A DNA stretch of 64,000 nt from Floricoccus penangensis. Its GTDB lineage: Bacteria > Bacillota > Bacilli > Lactobacillales > Streptococcaceae. Under the pieces are notes generated by a model that did no database searches, was not told the origin of the DNA, and was given only the letters and a program-made list of their open reading frames with translations. Both the position numbers and the translations under genes were made by a program. The stretch lies in contig NZ_MKIQ01000027.1 in assembly GCF_001832885.1 (NCBI RefSeq), forward strand, positions 1 to 64,000, given 5' to 3'. Positions 45,481 to 53,935 of this stretch are shown here, one piece after another (the stretch's first letter is position 1; each line of letters begins with the position of its first letter).

Positions 45481-46215
45481 ATGAATATTATTAGATCAAA
45501 AGAGAATAAGGCAGTAAAATCTGCTAAGAAATTATTGCAAAAAAAATATCGTAAAGATACATACTTAATAGAGGGATTTCATCTTTTTGAGGAGGCTAGT
45601 CGTTCAGGAGCAGAAATATTAGAAACATTTGTTACAGAAGAATTTGCAGATAAGTTTCCAGAGGCTACCATTGTGACTCAGGAAGTTTTAAATTTCATTA
45701 CTGACAGCAAAACACCTCAAGGATTAGTTGCTGTTGTAGAAATGAATAACGACTTAGATTATGAAAAAATTAATTTAAATAAAATTTTGGTTCTTGACGG
45801 TGTCCAAGATCCAGGTAACGTGGGAACTCTCATTAGAACTGCTGATGCAGGTGGATTTGATGCAGTTTTCTTATCAAGGGACTGTGCAGATGTCTATAGT
45901 CCGAAAGTTATGAGAAGTATGCAAGGAAGTAATTACCATCTTCCAGTTTATTCAGTTGATTTATCTGAGCTCTATAAAAAATTGAAAGAATTGAGAATTA
46001 CTATTCTAGCTTCTACCTTATCTGATGAATCAATTTCTTACAAAGAAGTAGAGCAAAAGTCTGGGATTGCTCTTGTGCTTGGAAATGAGGGGCAGGGGAT
46101 TTCGCAATTAACTAAGAATGAGGCTGATGTGTTAGTCCATATTGACATGCCTGGCCAAGCTGAAAGTCTGAATGTAGCGATTGCTGGTGGAATATTAATT
46201 TTTAATTTTATCTGA
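45481..46215 (+). CDS. TrmH/SpoU-family RNA 2'-O-methyltransferase
   Basis: A 244-residue SPOUT methyltransferase, probably acting on 23S rRNA or tRNA. An N-terminal substrate-binding domain (about 1-95, IRSKENKAVKSAKKLLQKKYRKDTYLIEGFHLFEEA) precedes the catalytic knot: ILVLDGVQDPGNVGTLIRTADAGGFDAV, LVLGNEGQGIS and GQAESLNVAIAGGILIF. It resembles RlmB or TsnR-type enzymes. It seems to be translated from a leaderless mRNA. Confidence 0.9.
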   Translation: MNIIRSKENKAVKSAKKLLQKKYRKDTYLIEGFHLFEEASRSGAEILETFVTEEFADKFPEATIVTQEVLNFITDSKTPQGLVAVVEMNNDLDYEKINLNKILVLDGVQDPGNVGTLIRTADAGGFDAVFLSRDCADVYSPKVMRSMQGSNYHLPVYSVDLSELYKKLKELRITILASTLSDESISYKEVEQKSGIALVLGNEGQGISQLTKNEADVLVHIDMPGQAESLNVAIAGGILIFNFI

Positions 46216-46320
46216 ATTTAGTTTTCTTTTAGCTAAGAATTGTATTATATAAGCTATATTCTGAAAATTTGAATAAAAAAGTGATATAATATACATAGTG
46301 ACAAAAAAAGAGGTAGATAA

Positions 46321-46818
46321 ATGACATTTTATGATAAACCATGGGAACAAGATGAAGAGTATCTGGAACTGATATCTGATTTGATTGATCGTCCTGAGGT
46401 ACAAAAATTAGATGAAATTGTGCACCACCACCATACAACTAGACTTATTCATTCATTGAATGTAAGCTACAATAGTTATCGTATTGCAAAAAAATTTGGT
46501 ATGAAATCAAGAGAAGTTGCAAGAGCAGGTCTTTTACATGACCTTTTTTACTATGATTGGCGTGATACAAAATTTGAAGAAGGAAGTCACGCATATGTAC
46601 ATCCAAGGATTGCCTATGAAAATGCTCTTAAGTTAACTGAGCTTTCAGAGCTTGAAAAGGATATTATTATTAAGCATATGTGGGGAGCTACCATTGCACC
46701 ACCAAAGTACAAGGAAAGTTTTGTTGTTACAATGGTTGATAAGTACTGTGCTATCAAAGAAAGTTCGACACCAGTTGCCTATAAATGGCGCGCGTTTAGA
46801 AATCGTTCGGCACATTAA
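46321..46818 (+). CDS. HD-domain hydrolase
   Basis: A 165-residue metal-dependent phosphohydrolase of the HD superfamily. Its metal ligands are visible as HHTTRLIHSLNV, LLHDLFYYDW (the HD pair), and HMWG and DKYCA further on. The substrate is unknown; small HD proteins usually act on nucleotides or phosphate esters. SD AAAGAGG precedes the ATG and an extended -10 (TGATATAAT) is near 46282. Confidence 0.88.
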   Translation: MTFYDKPWEQDEEYLELISDLIDRPEVQKLDEIVHHHHTTRLIHSLNVSYNSYRIAKKFGMKSREVARAGLLHDLFYYDWRDTKFEEGSHAYVHPRIAYENALKLTELSELEKDIIIKHMWGATIAPPKYKESFVVTMVDKYCAIKESSTPVAYKWRAFRNRSAH

Positions 46819-46854
46819 TAATATAGAAGTTTAATTATTTAGGAGAAATATTAC

Positions 46855-47316
46855 GTGAACCTGAGAAATAAAGATATTAAAATTGGAAAGACTATTTCTG
46901 AAATTCAAGAAGGGGAGACCTTCAGTTTAACTGAGAAAATAAGTGAAAGAGAGATTTTACTTTACTTAGGTCTAACGACTGATGACAACCCTTTGTTTTT
47001 ACAGTATGATTATGTCAAGGAAATTGGCTTGAAGAAGCCATTAGTTCCTACAACTTTGATTTTTGGTATTATGACTAGTACTGTAAGTAAGTATCTGCCA
47101 GGCCCAGGAAGTAACGTAGTCAATGTTACCTTTAATATTTCTGAGAAAATATTTAGGGGTGATACTTTGAAATTTGATTTCGAAGTTATTAAAATCGATA
47201 CTAACAAGGATTTGGTAACAATTAATGTAGAAGTTACTCGTGGTGACATGCGTGTTGGAGATGCAATTCTTCTTGTAACACCACCTGGGGAGACTGAAAT
47301 AGTAATTGAAGAATAG
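46855..47316 (+). CDS. MaoC-like hot-dog-fold protein
   Basis: A 153-residue protein of the MaoC/hydratase hot-dog fold: ISEREILLYLGLTTDDNPLFLQYDYVKEIGLKKPLVPTTLIFGIMTSTVSKYLPGPGS. The Asp-x-Asn-Pro-x-x/His active-site motif of (R)-specific enoyl-CoA hydratases is present as DDNPLF without the usual histidine, so catalysis is uncertain. The start is GTG at 46855 with AGGAG twelve bases upstream. It follows the HD gene by 36 bases. Confidence 0.75.
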   Translation: MNLRNKDIKIGKTISEIQEGETFSLTEKISEREILLYLGLTTDDNPLFLQYDYVKEIGLKKPLVPTTLIFGIMTSTVSKYLPGPGSNVVNVTFNISEKIFRGDTLKFDFEVIKIDTNKDLVTINVEVTRGDMRVGDAILLVTPPGETEIVIEE

Positions 47317-47370
47317 CCAGTATCAGAGTTCATTAGAAAATTTAATATTTTATTTATAGGAGGATTTATT

Positions 47371-48057
47371 ATGAATAATCAAATTATTGATGAAAGACGA
47401 TTTTCTCTTAATGATTTCTATGCCCGTGTTTATTCACTTTTGGGTCTAGGAATTTCAATTAGTGCAATCGTATCATTTTTAACTTTAACAGTTTTTCAGG
47501 CTAACGTTGTGAATATTATAAATAATCATGGCTGGATATTACCAGTAACTTGGGTGATTGAATTAATTACAGTATTTGCTCTTAGTAGTAGTGCAAGTAA
47601 AGATGGGGCAATGGCTTTACCAGGATTCATTTTCTACTCAGCACTCAACGGATTTACCATAAGTTTTACTTTGGCTTATTATGATTTAGGGTCTGTGACT
47701 CAAGCCTTCGTAGTTGCAGCAGTTATGTTCTTTGCCTTAGCTTTCTATGGTAGTAGAACTAAACAAAGTTTAACAGGTATTGGTAAGGCAGCACGTGCTG
47801 GATTAATTGGTCTTATCGTAGCAAGCATCATCTTTATTTTTACTGGAGGTGGAGTATTCAATCTAGTTATTAGTATTGCAGGAGTTCTTATCTTCTCTGG
47901 ATTAATAGCTTACGATAATCAAGCTATTAAGAATGTTTATAACGGTATGCAAGGTGAAGTTACAAGTGGCCAAGCAATTAACTTAGCACTCAGTCTTTAC
48001 TTAGATTTCATTAACTTGTTCTTAAGTCTATTAAGAATTTTTGGTAGTAAAGATTAA
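47371..48057 (+). CDS. Bax inhibitor-1/YccA family membrane protein (first copy)
   Basis: A 228-residue integral membrane protein with about seven helices. Typical of the family are DFYARVYSLLGLGISISAIVSF, the middle SALNGFTISFTLAYYDLGSV, GKAARAGLIGLIVASIIFIF and the C-terminal IAYDNQAIKNVY with the aspartate pair region. Bacterial members can act as calcium-leak channels. SD AGGAGG is perfect. A close paralogue follows after 124 bases. Confidence 0.92.
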   Translation: MNNQIIDERRFSLNDFYARVYSLLGLGISISAIVSFLTLTVFQANVVNIINNHGWILPVTWVIELITVFALSSSASKDGAMALPGFIFYSALNGFTISFTLAYYDLGSVTQAFVVAAVMFFALAFYGSRTKQSLTGIGKAARAGLIGLIVASIIFIFTGGGVFNLVISIAGVLIFSGLIAYDNQAIKNVYNGMQGEVTSGQAINLALSLYLDFINLFLSLLRIFGSKD

Positions 48058-48068
48058 TAAATTATATA

Positions 48069-48097
48069 AAAAGAACTTCTATAGAGGTTCTTTTTTC
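48069..48097 (+). terminator. Terminator between the two BI-1 genes
   Basis: AAGAACTTC and AGGTTCTT form a short stem followed by T6. Confidence 0.6.
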
Positions 48098-48181
48098 GTT
48101 TATACGTTTATGTATCATATAAATTTTTAAAAAAGTATTTATATGATAGAATGATTATAAATTTAGGAGGTTTATTTTAAT

Positions 48182-48871
48182 ATGAAAAATAGTGATAGGG
48201 TAAGTGCAAATTCTTTCTATTCACACATATATATAATTATGGGTTTTGGTTTATTAATTAGTTCGTTAGTATCGTTTATAATGATTAACTATTTTGGTAA
48301 TATGATGATGAATATTTTGCAAAATAATTACTGGATATTACCTGTTACATGGTTAATAGAGTTGATAACAGTATATGCATTAGATAAATTTACAAGTAAC
48401 AACAGTAGTACTGCTTTACCTGGTTTTGTTTTTTATTCAGCACTCAACGGTTTTACCTTAAGTTTTAGTTTGATTTATTATGATCCAAACTCTATAACAA
48501 TTGCTTTCATCATTGCAGCTATTATGTTCTTTGGATTAGCGATTTATGGTACCGTTACTAAAAAAAACCTAACAGGAGTGGGCAAGGCAGCAAGAGCAGG
48601 TTTATTAGGTGTGATAGTTGCTAGTATTATATATATATTTACTGGTGGATCTACATTTGATTTTATTATAAGCATTGCAAGTGTAATAATATTTTCAATA
48701 TTAATTGCCTATGACAATCAAAGAATTAAAAATGTATATGATAGATCATATGGAGATGTTACAAAGGGAGAAGAAATAAATCTTGCCTTAAGTGTTTACC
48801 TTGATTTTATTAATATATTTACTAATATTTTACGTATTACAAGTAGAAATAGTAATAATAGTAGCAATTAA
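48182..48871 (+). CDS. Bax inhibitor-1/YccA family membrane protein (second copy)
   Basis: A 229-residue paralogue of the preceding protein, with nearly the same pattern (SALNGFTLSFSLIYYDPNSI, GKAARAGLLGVIVASIIYIF, IAYDNQRIKNVY) but more Asn/Ser/Ile and higher AT content. It results from a tandem duplication that has since diverged. SD AGGAGG precedes the ATG. A hairpin begins within its stop codon. Confidence 0.9.
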   Translation: MKNSDRVSANSFYSHIYIIMGFGLLISSLVSFIMINYFGNMMMNILQNNYWILPVTWLIELITVYALDKFTSNNSSTALPGFVFYSALNGFTLSFSLIYYDPNSITIAFIIAAIMFFGLAIYGTVTKKNLTGVGKAARAGLLGVIVASIIYIFTGGSTFDFIISIASVIIFSILIAYDNQRIKNVYDRSYGDVTKGEEINLALSVYLDFINIFTNILRITSRNSNNSSN

Positions 48872-48901
48872 TAAGTATTGTTAATTGACAATACTTATTA
48901 A
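48868..48901. repeat. Perfect 14-bp inverted repeat at the end of the second BI-1 gene
   Basis: TTAATAAGTATTGT (48868-48881) and ACAATACTTATTAA (48888-48901) are exact complements around a 6-base loop. No T-run follows. The TAAGTATTG half-site is the same as in the palindrome at 2140-2160. Confidence 0.65.
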
Positions 48902-48945
48902 TATAAACAAAAAAAGAGTCCAGAGGATTCTTTTTTTGTTTATAT
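48901..48945. terminator. Very long bidirectional terminator between BI-1 and flavodoxin genes
   Basis: Positions 48901-48921 pair with 48925-48945 over 21 bp with one G-T wobble and a 3-base loop; A7/T7 tracts sit in the stem. It ends at the flavodoxin stop codon and can serve both convergent genes. Confidence 0.75.
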
Positions 48946-49388
48946 TAAGCAAGCTTAGAAGTAAGCTCTTCAACAAAGTTTTCAAGTGCAACGATATCAT
49001 CTTCTTCGGCAGCAAGGTCAACTTTAACACTTTGAGCACCTTTAATGGCGTTACATTCAGCAAATGCAGCATCAAAATCATCAACTGATTTACAGAATTC
49101 ATCATAGAAGGTATCTCCTGATCCGACTACACCGTAAATTTTATCTGATAAATCAAGGTCTTGAAGATCTTCATAAAAATCAACGATTTCATCTGGTAAT
49201 TCCCCATCACCATATGTATAAGTTGCTACAATGTTAATATCAAAGTCTAAAAAGTCCTCTGCATCAACACTTGTGCATTCGTCCATTTCAACTTCAATCC
49301 CTTTATTTTCTAAGGCTTCACAAACGATATCAGCGATTTCTTCTGTGTTACCTGTCATACTTGCATATACGATTTTAGCAGTTGCCAA
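48945..49388 (-). CDS. Flavodoxin
   Basis: A 147-residue acidic FMN-binding electron carrier. The phosphate-binding loop is YASMTGNTEEIADI, the flavin loops TYTYGDGELPDEI and VVGSGDTFYDEFCKSVDDF. Length is that of a short-chain flavodoxin. SD AGGAGG precedes the ATG. Partners, such as reductive enzymes, are not encoded nearby. Confidence 0.93.
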   Translation of the reverse strand: MATAKIVYASMTGNTEEIADIVCEALENKGIEVEMDECTSVDAEDFLDFDINIVATYTYGDGELPDEIVDFYEDLQDLDLSDKIYGVVGSGDTFYDEFCKSVDDFDAAFAECNAIKGAQSVKVDLAAEEDDIVALENFVEELTSKLA

Positions 49389-49457
49389 AATAAAATCCTC
49401 CTATTTATTTATATTCGAATTATAACAAGGAATAATGAAAAATAAAAGAAAAAAGAA

Positions 49458-49498
49458 TTTAGTTTTATACTTGACAAACTAAATAAAAAGCATATAAT
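49458..49498 (+). promoter_or_regulatory. Promoter and MarR-type operator of the MarR-ABC exporter operon
   Basis: TTGACA (49471-49476), 16-bp spacer, TATAAT (49493-49498). The perfect repeat TTTAGTTT (49458-49465) / AAACTAAA (49476-49483) covers the -35. A second, weaker pair (GTTAG near 49506, CTAAC near 49527) lies at the transcript start. Autorepression by the downstream MarR is inferred. Confidence 0.65.
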
Positions 49499-49560
49499 TT
49501 ATTTTGTTAGATAAATATTAATGAAACTAACTAAAAATAAAAATAATCGAGGTATAAATA

Positions 49561-50418
49561 ATGAGTAAAGAAACGAATGAATTATTAGATTTATTTTCAC
49601 AAGTAGTTGGAAATCCTAAAATGATGTTTGCACTTCGTGGTAACATGATGCAACAAAGAATGAGAGAAAATGGAAATCGTCAAGGTGCAAGATCATTACT
49701 TTTTCTATTATGGAAAGAAGATGGCTTAACAAACTCAGAGATTGCTGAAAAATTGGATGTTAAACCGTCAAGTGTTACAAATATGGTTAAAAAGCTTGAT
49801 AAAAAAGAAATGATTAAACGTGTTCAAGACGAACAAGATAAAAGAGTTACTAGAATCTTTTTAACTGAGAAAGGCCGTGAATTAGAAGAAGGACAAAAAA
49901 ACCATCAAGATGAAATTTCAGAAGAATTATTTGATTTTCTAAGTGATGAAGAAAAATCAAATTTAATTGCAATATTAAAACGTATTATTTCTGAAAATAC
50001 TTCAGAAGATTTTGAATCAAACTTCTTCAACTTCCATGGTGGAATTCATGAACATTTTGGACAAGGACCGTTTGGTCGTGGTGGAATGCCTAATTTTGGA
50101 GGAGGTCGTAACTTCCAAGATATGGAACATGCACACCATCATCATGAACCACATGATCACCATAGCCATTCAGATTTTGGTAGAGAACAACATGGTTTTA
50201 ATATGGATGAAAAAGACTTTATGAACTTCTTTGAAAATATGAACGGTAACGATTTAAGTGAAAATGATATGCGTAAATATATGAGAAGGATGGCAAATGA
50301 TGAACGTCGTTCTAGGCGAAATGATGAGTCTTTTGAAGATTCAATGAAAAAATTTGCTGAAATGTTTGGTAGCTTTGGTAAACAATCTACTAAAGATGAC
50401 GATGATATAGAAGAATAA
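49561..50418 (+). CDS. MarR-family regulator with a long His/Gly-rich C-terminal tail
   Basis: A 285-residue regulator. The MarR domain is at about 1-145 (LLFLLWKEDGLTNSEIAEKLDVKPSSVTNMVKKLDKKEMIKR, then DKRVTRIFLTEKGRELEE). A tail of about 130 residues, absent from ordinary MarR proteins, follows. It is rich in Gly, Phe, His, Asn and Asp, with HHHHEPHDHHSHSD near residue 198, suggestive of metal binding or weak self-association. It begins with SD CGAGG and is followed after 27 bases by the ABC exporter gene it presumably controls. Confidence 0.85.
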   Translation: MSKETNELLDLFSQVVGNPKMMFALRGNMMQQRMRENGNRQGARSLLFLLWKEDGLTNSEIAEKLDVKPSSVTNMVKKLDKKEMIKRVQDEQDKRVTRIFLTEKGRELEEGQKNHQDEISEELFDFLSDEEKSNLIAILKRIISENTSEDFESNFFNFHGGIHEHFGQGPFGRGGMPNFGGGRNFQDMEHAHHHHEPHDHHSHSDFGREQHGFNMDEKDFMNFFENMNGNDLSENDMRKYMRRMANDERRSRRNDESFEDSMKKFAEMFGSFGKQSTKDDDDIEE

Positions 50419-50445
50419 TAACTAATTAAATAGAGGTAGAATAAG

Positions 50446-52227
50446 ATGGCTGAAAGAGGTTACGGTGGAGGACAACCAGTGTCTGACACACGAACAAATG
50501 ATTTTAAAAGAGAAAAATTCAAGATGAAAGATTTTATTGGGCTTATTAATATTGCTCATCCAAAATATTTCATGTTAATTGCTGGTGTTCTAGTTGGTGT
50601 TCTAGGAACTATAATCCAATTATTTGTTCCAAAAGTTGCACAAAGTCTGATTAATAATTTTTCATCGGGTGTTGATTATGGAATGCTTGCAAAAGTTGTT
50701 GGATTATTTGTACTTTCAGCAATTTTATCTGTAGTATCAGGTACAATGCTTGGAATTTTCGGTGAAAATGTAGTCCAAAATCTTCGTAAAAAGATTTGGA
50801 ACAAAATGGTACGTCTAAAAGTTAAATATTTTGATGAAGTAAAAGCAGGAGAAATGGCTAGCCGTTTAGTAAGTGACTCTTCACAGGTTAAAGAACTTTT
50901 AGCAGGTACTTTCCCTAAAACACTTTCAAGTATCTTACTTATTTTAGGTAGTGTAATAATGATGTTCAAGATGGATTGGCAAATGACCGTAGCAATGGTT
51001 GTAGTTGTTCCAATTGCAACAATTCTTATCGCTCCTATCATGGTATTTGGACAAAGAATTGCCCACTCTAGACAAGATGCACTTGCAAGTTTTAATGGTA
51101 ATATAACAGAGTCTTTAGGTGCAATTCGTTTGGTTAAAAGTTCAAATGCTGAAAAACAAGCAAGTGAACAAGCAGATGAGGAAATTGATAAATTATATAA
51201 AATTGGTTTAAAGGAAGCAATATTTGATTCTTCTATGCAACCAATTATGATGATGTTAATGATGGGTATGATTTTTGGTCTTTTGACTTTTGGTATTCAC
51301 CGTGTTGCTACTGGTGCCATGACAATGGGAACTTTAATGAGTTTCTTAATGTATATGTTTAATCTTATTGGTGCTGTACCTATGGTTGCTATGCTCTTTA
51401 GTGAGATAGGTAAAGCAGCAGGATCAACTGCTCGTGTTCGTGATCTTCTTAATGAAGATGAAGAAGACTTTAATCATGGTAAAAAAATGGATCTATCAGG
51501 TAAGGTTCTTAAGGCTGAAAATATTGATTTTGCCTATGAAGACGATTCTCCAATCCTAACTGATATTTCATTTGAAGCTAAACCTAATCAGGTTATCGCC
51601 TTTGCTGGCCCAAGTGGTGGTGGTAAATCTACCATATTTAGTTTGCTTGAACGTTTTTATGAGCCAACAAGCGGTGCAATAAAATTTGATGAAACAAATA
51701 TTGATGATATTAAGCTAGATGATTACCGCGAACAAATTGGCTTTGTAAGTCAAGATTCAGCAATACTAGCTGGAACAATTAGAGATAACTTGACATACGG
51801 TCTTGATCGAAAAGTATCAGATGATGAACTTTGGGAAGTTCTTAATCTTGCCTTTGCAAAAACTTTTGTAAAAGAAATGGATAATCAATTAGATACACAA
51901 GTGGGAGAACGTGGTGTTAAAATTTCAGGTGGACAACGTCAACGCTTGGCAATTGCACGCGCATTTTTGAGAAATCCTAAGATTCTCATGCTTGATGAAG
52001 CAACAGCGAGTCTTGATTCTGAGAGTGAAGGAATGGTACAAAAGGCTCTAACTAACCTTATGAAGGGTCGTACAACTCTTGTCATTGCTCACAGGCTTTC
52101 AACAATTGTTGATGCCGATAATATCTATTTTGTAGATCATGGTCATATAACAGGTAGCGGTAGCCACAGCCAATTACTAGCAAATCATGAACTTTATCAA
52201 AAATATGTAAGTGAACAATTGATTTAA
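50446..52227 (+). CDS. ABC exporter, fused permease and ATPase
   Basis: A 593-residue half-transporter of the MsbA/LmrA multidrug type, probably a homodimer. Six helices lie at about 35-330 with a hydrophilic Gly-rich start (RGYGGGQPVSDTRTN). The ATPase domain has Walker A AFAGPSGGGKSTIF, signature ISGGQRQRLAIARA, Walker B ILMLDEATASLDSE and H-loop IAHRLSTI. Drug or lipid export is likely; the substrate cannot be told. A terminator follows. Confidence 0.92.
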   Translation: MAERGYGGGQPVSDTRTNDFKREKFKMKDFIGLINIAHPKYFMLIAGVLVGVLGTIIQLFVPKVAQSLINNFSSGVDYGMLAKVVGLFVLSAILSVVSGTMLGIFGENVVQNLRKKIWNKMVRLKVKYFDEVKAGEMASRLVSDSSQVKELLAGTFPKTLSSILLILGSVIMMFKMDWQMTVAMVVVVPIATILIAPIMVFGQRIAHSRQDALASFNGNITESLGAIRLVKSSNAEKQASEQADEEIDKLYKIGLKEAIFDSSMQPIMMMLMMGMIFGLLTFGIHRVATGAMTMGTLMSFLMYMFNLIGAVPMVAMLFSEIGKAAGSTARVRDLLNEDEEDFNHGKKMDLSGKVLKAENIDFAYEDDSPILTDISFEAKPNQVIAFAGPSGGGKSTIFSLLERFYEPTSGAIKFDETNIDDIKLDDYREQIGFVSQDSAILAGTIRDNLTYGLDRKVSDDELWEVLNLAFAKTFVKEMDNQLDTQVGERGVKISGGQRQRLAIARAFLRNPKILMLDEATASLDSESEGMVQKALTNLMKGRTTLVIAHRLSTIVDADNIYFVDHGHITGSGSHSQLLANHELYQKYVSEQLI

Positions 52228-52243
52228 TAAAATTACTTTTACC

Positions 52244-52270
52244 AGGAGCTTGAAAAAGCTCCTTTCTTTT
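52244..52270 (+). terminator. Terminator of the ABC exporter operon
   Basis: AGGAGCT and AGCTCCT form a stem around a short A-rich loop, followed by TTCTTTT. Confidence 0.65.
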
Positions 52271-52379
52271 ACATTAAATTAACAGAAAATAATAAATAAA
52301 TTAATTATTTTCACTTTTGAATTTTTTCCAAATATATGATAAAATAGTTAGGCTATTTAGAATGGAAGGTAATTTATTA

Positions 52380-53831
52380 ATGAATTCTAACAAAGAATTT
52401 TTAGGTCAGCCGAGAGGCTTGCAGACCTTATTCTTTACGGAAATGTGGGAGAGATTCTCTTACTATGGTATGAAAGCAATCTTGCTTTACTACATGTGGT
52501 GGATGATTGATGGCGGAGAATTAAATATTCCTAAAACTGCTGCAGCATCAATCATGGCTATATACTCAAGTTTGGTATACCTTACTGGTATGGGTGGAGG
52601 CTTTATTGCCGACCGTCTTATTGGACAAAGAAAAGCTGTCTTCTGGGGTGGAGTACTCATCATGTTTGGACACATTGCTCTTGCAACACCGTTTGGAGCA
52701 CCAGCTTTATTTGTCTCAATGGCATTGATTATTGCGGGTACTGGACTTCTTAAACCAAACGTTTCAAGCTTGGTTGGTGAACTTTATTCACCAGAAGATC
52801 CAAGACGTGATTCAGGTTTCTCAATCTTTGTCTTCGGTATCAACCTGGGAAGTTTCCTTGCACCAATCGTAGTTGGTTGGGCACAAGGCGAATGGAATTA
52901 TCATGTAGCGTTCTCAATTGCTGCGGTTGGTATGTTCTTTGGTTTACTTCAATATTACTTCGATGGTAATAAATATTTACCTGCTGAAGGCCTTAAGCCA
53001 GTAAATCCGATGGATGCTTCTGAGAAAAAAAGCTTCTATAGTAAAGTAATTGCAGGGACCCTTGCTACTGTAGTTTTCTTTGGTTTATTAGCGGCATTTA
53101 AAGTTTTAACGCTTAATTTGTTTATTAATCTGTTAACTATTTTTGCAGTTATTATTCCAGTTTATTACTTTGTCATGATGTATCGTTCTGACAAAACTAC
53201 AAAAGAAGAAAAATCCCACGTTCTTGCGTATATCCCATTATTTATCTCAGCGGTTATATTCTGGGCATTAGAAGAACAAGGTTCAATCGTTCTTGCAACA
53301 TTTGCTGCAGAACGTGTTAACTATCCAAGCTGGTTCCATGCATCATATTTCCAAAGTTTAAATCCTTTGTTTATTATGTTGTATGTACCACTATTTGCTG
53401 TTTTATGGACTAAATTAGGAAGTAAACAACCTAGTGCACCTGTGAAATTTGCCATAGGTTTAGTGTTTACAGCCCTATCATTTTTGATTATGGCAGTTCC
53501 TGGTATGTTATATGGTACTAGTGTGAAAGTTGGTCCATTTTGGCTAGTTGCTTCTTGGGCATTGATTATTGTAGGTGAAATGTTGATTTCTCCAATTGGA
53601 TTATCAGTAACTACAAAACTTGCACCAAAAGCATTTACAGCTCAAATGATGGGAATGTGGTTCTTAACTTCAGCTGTTGGATCTGCCTTGAACGCACAAG
53701 TTGTTCAACTTTACTCAGCTAAAACAGAAGTTCCATACTTCATTATCTTAGGATTGATTACATTGGTATTTGGTGTAATTGTATTCTTAACTTCTAAAAC
53801 AATTGAAAGATTAATGGGAAATATTAGATAG
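52380..53831 (+). CDS. dtpT: POT-family di/tripeptide transporter
   Basis: A 483-residue proton-coupled peptide symporter with about 12-14 helices. The PTR2 signature [20 protein letters not shown] (ExxERFxYY proton-coupling motif) is near the N-terminus, with [19 protein letters not shown] and the second motif [20 protein letters not shown]. The ATG at 52380 is chosen because GGAAGGT is about ten bases before; longer in-frame readings lack a site. It is monocistronic. The symbol follows the lactococcal transporter. Confidence 0.92.
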   Translation: MNSNKEFLGQPRGLQTLFFTEMWERFSYYGMKAILLYYMWWMIDGGELNIPKTAAASIMAIYSSLVYLTGMGGGFIADRLIGQRKAVFWGGVLIMFGHIALATPFGAPALFVSMALIIAGTGLLKPNVSSLVGELYSPEDPRRDSGFSIFVFGINLGSFLAPIVVGWAQGEWNYHVAFSIAAVGMFFGLLQYYFDGNKYLPAEGLKPVNPMDASEKKSFYSKVIAGTLATVVFFGLLAAFKVLTLNLFINLLTIFAVIIPVYYFVMMYRSDKTTKEEKSHVLAYIPLFISAVIFWALEEQGSIVLATFAAERVNYPSWFHASYFQSLNPLFIMLYVPLFAVLWTKLGSKQPSAPVKFAIGLVFTALSFLIMAVPGMLYGTSVKVGPFWLVASWALIIVGEMLISPIGLSVTTKLAPKAFTAQMMGMWFLTSAVGSALNAQVVQLYSAKTEVPYFIILGLITLVFGVIVFLTSKTIERLMGNIR

Positions 53832-53849
53832 CAAGACCATTAATATAAG

Positions 53850-53877
53850 AAAAGGTTTCCGTCAGGAAGCCTTTTTT
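53850..53877 (+). terminator. Terminator of the POT transporter gene
   Basis: AAAAGGTTTCC pairs with GGAAGCCTTTTTT around a 4-base loop. Confidence 0.75.
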
Positions 53878-53935
53878 GATAATGGTTTGTAATGGTGGTA
53901 GAATAAATTAACAGTTCTAGGAGAGTGAATAAAAA

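Noticed and set aside
52317-52379. Longer start of the POT transporter
   Set aside because: No ribosome site; the family normally begins shortly before the [10 protein letters not shown] motif, as from 52380.
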